This document shows positions 40,493 through 42,513 of a DNA stretch of 42,513 nucleotides, piece by piece. Under the pieces are notes generated by a model. It did not search any database, was not told where the DNA came from, and was given only the letters and a program-made list of their open reading frames with translations. Origin of the DNA: Pseudocalidococcus azoricus BACA0444. Lineage in GTDB: Bacteria > Cyanobacteriota > Cyanobacteriia > Thermosynechococcales > Thermosynechococcaceae. Location: the NCBI RefSeq assembly GCF_031729055.1, contig NZ_JAVMIP010000025.1, forward strand, positions 1-42,513, written 5' to 3'. The position numbers and the translations under genes are program-made. Numbering within the stretch: the first letter of the stretch is position 1; each line of letters opens with the position of its first letter.

Positions 40493-40978
40493 GGCCATAA
40501 CCTTGGATCAACAAAAAAGTCTTAACCGTCATTCAAACAAAGGGTCAAGGCTTTCTTCATTTTATTTGGTGGCGGGGTACTTCATCCGATTAAGGCCTGG
40601 AAGCATTGATATATAAAAATTCTTATTGAGACTACCTCATCGGTTACCCTCAAAAGTTGTTGCTTGTTTGAAATGAGAAGTAGAGTTTTTTAAAGTAATA
40701 CTGGGGTTTATTGCCCTATCTTAGATGTTTCATCTGCCAGGCCCAGAACTGGTGTGGACGGTAAGGTGCGAGCCTTTATTTAGTTTTATAGCGTTACGCA
40801 GGCTGCTCTGAGAGAGTAAAAATGTCAAAAAGACTGTCCATCAAGCATTTTCTGACTTGTCCCCGTCTCACCTTAAATGAGTAACGCTATAGAAGTTTGA
40901 AGTCTCACTCAGATATGGGACGGTGACCAATGAAATTTAATTGTTTGCACTTCCCCAGGCTCTCACCTCGGTATTTTT
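40493..40978. other. Gene-free stretch with a MITE-like element
   Basis: No gene is supported in these 486 bp. An ATG-initiated frame from about 40371 running into this region is a shadow of ridA. The stretch contains the 105-bp element with terminal inverted repeats described at 40787-40891. Elsewhere it is AT-rich, with no clear promoter or terminator. Confidence 0.5.
40787..40891. mobile_element. 105-bp MITE-like element with 11-bp terminal inverted repeats
   Basis: The ends TATAGCGTTAC (40787-40797) and GTAACGCTATA (40881-40891) are exact inverted repeats. With one mismatch the match extends outward to TTTTATAGCG / CGCTATAGAA. The outermost TA on each side could be a target duplication, as made by IS630/Tc1-mariner transposases. 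The interior (83 bp) codes for nothing. Size, repeats and TA ends fit a miniature transposable element mobilised in trans; a single copy is present in this window. Confidence 0.5.
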
Positions 40979-41317
40979 TTAGGCACGGTCAAACCAGAGG
41001 ACTTTAATCACCCCGCTACCGACCAACGTCACCAGGCCAACAATGAAGGCCCATAACCTCCCATCAGTAGAGCGTTGTTGAGTTCTAAGCTCGTTAACGT
41101 CATCCCGAAGCTCAGCGCGTAGTGCCTCGACCTTATCGTTAACAGCTTTGATTTCAGTCCGAACGGTATTAAATTGCTCATCGTTCTTAGCCTGGTTAAC
41201 TCTGACTTCCAGAGTTAAGGCCTGGATGTCAGACTGCATAGACTCCACTGTGGTAGTTAGCTTATCCAGACCACGCAAAATAGCCGCTACTTCACCGGCT
41301 GTTATCGGTTCACTCAT
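40979..41317 (-). CDS. Coiled-coil protein with a C-terminal membrane helix
   Basis: The 112-residue protein starts at an ATG that directly follows the stop of the upstream gene (TAA at 41318-41320), with a GGAGG ribosome site 7 nt before it. Residues about 12-85 form a heptad-rich coiled coil (AAILRGLDKLTTTVESMQSDIQALTLEVRV…VRTEIKAVNDKVEALRAELRDDVNELRTQQ). Residues about 90-108 (LWAFIVGLVTLVGSGVIKVLWF) form one membrane helix. The pattern recalls small phage- or island-encoded XhlA-like coiled-coil/TM proteins, but I cannot name the family. It is probably a tail-anchored inner-membrane protein. Confidence 0.72.
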   Translation of the reverse strand: MSEPITAGEVAAILRGLDKLTTTVESMQSDIQALTLEVRVNQAKNDEQFNTVRTEIKAVNDKVEALRAELRDDVNELRTQQRSTDGRLWAFIVGLVTLVGSGVIKVLWFDRA

Positions 41318-41668
41318 TTAGCTTCCTCCCTTGGGTTTATGCCCCCGCTTAGGTTTCACCATTTGGGGAACATCATCACCATTTGAACCTTGGTTCAATC
41401 CCTTTTCCACCTTTGTGGAAACACCCAGGCCAGACTGGGGAGAGTCTGAGGCTTGCTCCAAGGTTTGCCGATATAGCTTAATGGCTTGCCTCGCGTGGTA
41501 GCTGCGACCTTCAACAAAAGTATCTAGCCACTCCACATCTTCCGGGGTTAACCGTATTCCAATAGGCACGGTCACACCAGGCAAGTCAGGAGAATATCTG
41601 GGCTTTAAGTTCTTTTGACTAAAGGGATTGAGACCTCTACCCTTGGTCATACTCGCACCGCTAAACAT
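41318..41668 (-). CDS. Ribbon-helix-helix-like DNA-binding protein
   Basis: The 116-residue product has a basic N-terminus and a central segment, VTVPIGIRLTPEDVEWLDTFVEGRSYHARQAIKLYRQ (about 36-72), with the strand-helix-helix pattern of RHH repressors: a short beta strand, RLTPEDVEWLD, then a glycine turn and helix 2. The C-terminal 45 residues are hydrophilic and basic (VKPKRGHKPKGGS). The internal ATG at 41650 (MTKGRGLNPFS) is the likelier start. It is transcribed leftwards into the coiled-coil gene, whose ATG adjoins its stop. Four GTGCA-type repeats lie just upstream and may be its operator. Function not known. Confidence 0.7.
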   Translation of the reverse strand: MFSGASMTKGRGLNPFSQKNLKPRYSPDLPGVTVPIGIRLTPEDVEWLDTFVEGRSYHARQAIKLYRQTLEQASDSPQSGLGVSTKVEKGLNQGSNGDDVPQMVKPKRGHKPKGGS

Positions 41669-41680
41669 TGATAAATATCA

Positions 41681-41779
41681 TAGTGCATACTCAGTGCACT
41701 TATAAGCAGATGCCTTTAATTTCAATGTGCACCATAAGATAGCCTTATCTAAAAATGCTTATATTTCTTAGTGCACTTT
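41681..41779. promoter_or_regulatory. Repeated GTGCA sites before the RHH gene (candidate operator array)
   Basis: The motif AGTGCAC or a close variant occurs four times in about 100 bp: TAGTGCAT (41681-41688), CAGTGCAC (41692-41699), AATGTGCACC (41724-41733) and TTAGTGCACTTT (41768-41779). The first two sit 11 bp apart, one helical turn. GTGCAC is itself a palindrome. The array lies between the RHH gene (minus strand) and the SWIM gene (plus strand), so a protein binding here could control both. Confidence 0.6.
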
Positions 41780-41855
41780 GATATATTTGAAATTGTAAAG
41801 GGAAGGGCAACCGGCAAGTTCAAACCTTCCCGCACTCACTAGGAGCATCCCCATT

Positions 41856-42371
41856 ATGATCACTAAATCTGCCTCTAACCTCATCTACAACGCCGCCCGG
41901 ATCATGGGCAATAAGATCAAAGGTCTCGTGATTGAAGTCTGGGCCAACTGTGTTTATCTCCATGCTCAAGGCTTATTCTCTCGTTTTGCCTCTAAAAAGT
42001 CCTTCAAACAGCAATTTGTTGATTTTCGCAAAGAAGGGGCTGTTGGCCTGGAAGTTGTCAAAGTCCCCTTTGAATCCGGTGAGTACATGGTTAGCTCTGC
42101 CAGCAAAGATGGCTCCTACTTAATTCAGTGTTTAACCGATAAACTCACCTGTACTTGCCAAGATTACAGCGGATTCGATATTGGACTGGTACAGCTTAAG
42201 GTGCTACACCCCTGTTTTGAATTAGATTCAAGGCTTGAATGTACCAAATAGATGCCGAAAGTGCTGTATCAAGCCCAATCTGCCGCTATGACCAAGGCTT
42301 GTTGTAAGCACTGCTACGCCACATTGAACCATCTTAGTTATAGCTCCTTAGTCAATTATATCAACGCCTAA
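41856..42371 (+). pseudogene. SWIM-type zinc-finger gene interrupted by an in-frame amber stop
   Basis: From the ATG at 41856 the frame encodes 131 residues: a basic helical N-terminus (ASNLIYNAARIMGNKIKGLVIEV), a central part, and GSYLIQCLTDKLTCTCQDY with C99-x-C101, the first half of a SWIM zinc motif. It then stops with TAG at 42249. The same frame continues without other stops: MPKVLYQAQSAAMTKACCKHCYATLNHLSYSSLVNYINA, ending with TAA at 42369. This second part supplies C150-x-H152, the other half of the motif. Between C101 and C150 lie 48 residues; SWIM motifs usually have far fewer. The extra ~75-100 bp probably represent an insertion that also brought the stop. Read-through is possible but not shown. 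Confidence 0.65.
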
Positions 42372-42513
42372 AACACAATCAGGGATTGCTTTATAGCTTA
42401 TGTTAGTTAACAGGAACAAACGTTAAAATCAGGGTAGAACCCTAAAGGTAATGATAGACTTGGAAAAATCAAAGCTGAAGTCACTTGCATCCTTAATCTA
42501 TGCCTGAATGTCC

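Noticed and set aside
42450..42506. 18-codon frame ATGATAGACTTGG… near the right end
   Set aside because: Too short, no recognised family and a poor ribosome site; insufficient support as a gene.

Overview
The window is chromosomal DNA of a unicellular cyanobacterium. The kaiABC clock genes, petC-petA of the cytochrome b6f complex, the tiny photosystem II gene psb30, a CCB-type cytochrome b6 assembly factor and a dnaK2-type chaperone gene all point there. The KaiA, cytochrome f and Psb30 sequences resemble those I remember from the Thermosynechococcus / Synechococcus PCC 6312 lineage, but no database was searched. The palindrome CAGGCCTG and its fragments recur throughout on both strands. I did not notice the usual cyanobacterial HIP1 octamer GCGATCGC by eye.

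Layout. 1-1090: the edge of a genomic island, with a 3'-truncated P4-type integrase abutting tRNA-Val(UAC) and a cluster of TGAGAC repeats between them. 1199-8222: housekeeping genes (small secreted protein, kaiA-kaiB-kaiC, CCB factor, tRNA-Asn(GUU), a GNAT acetyltransferase, a C-terminal processing protease and purN). 8234-17542: a small frameshifted gene, a lactate/glycolate permease, a DUF151 nuclease-like protein, an Fe-S aldo/keto reductase, petC-petA, clpS, a half-size Gdt1/Hmx Mn transporter and dnaK. 17616-19123: a HigB toxin gene with a HigA antitoxin fused to a zinc-protease domain. 19337-27965: PcrA/UvrD helicase, psb30, YkgJ protein, LolD-type ATPase, SpoIIM-like membrane protein, two cyanobacterial proteins of unknown function and an HpnB-like glycosyltransferase.

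28100-40015 is a TonB-dependent iron-uptake island. tonB is divergent from exbB-exbD. Downstream of exbD, on the same strand, lie one complete AMIN-containing siderophore receptor, three receptor fragments and two PepSY membrane proteins in a duplicated, mosaic arrangement. A BrnT/BrnA-like toxin-antitoxin pair sits between two copies of the start of a PepSY gene. An SLH/OprB porin follows tonB. Together these would move ferric siderophores across the outer membrane (porin and receptor, energised by TonB-ExbB-ExbD), with the PepSY proteins as likely inner-membrane reductive or handling partners.

40079-42513 holds ridA, a 105-bp MITE-like element, a two-gene unit (ribbon-helix-helix protein plus coiled-coil membrane protein) preceded by repeated GTGCAC sites, and a SWIM zinc-finger gene interrupted by an in-frame amber codon.

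The best candidates for something new are the RHH/coiled-coil module with its operator array, the protease-fused HigA system, and the TA insertion inside the iron operon. All functional statements rest on reading motifs and gene order by eye.
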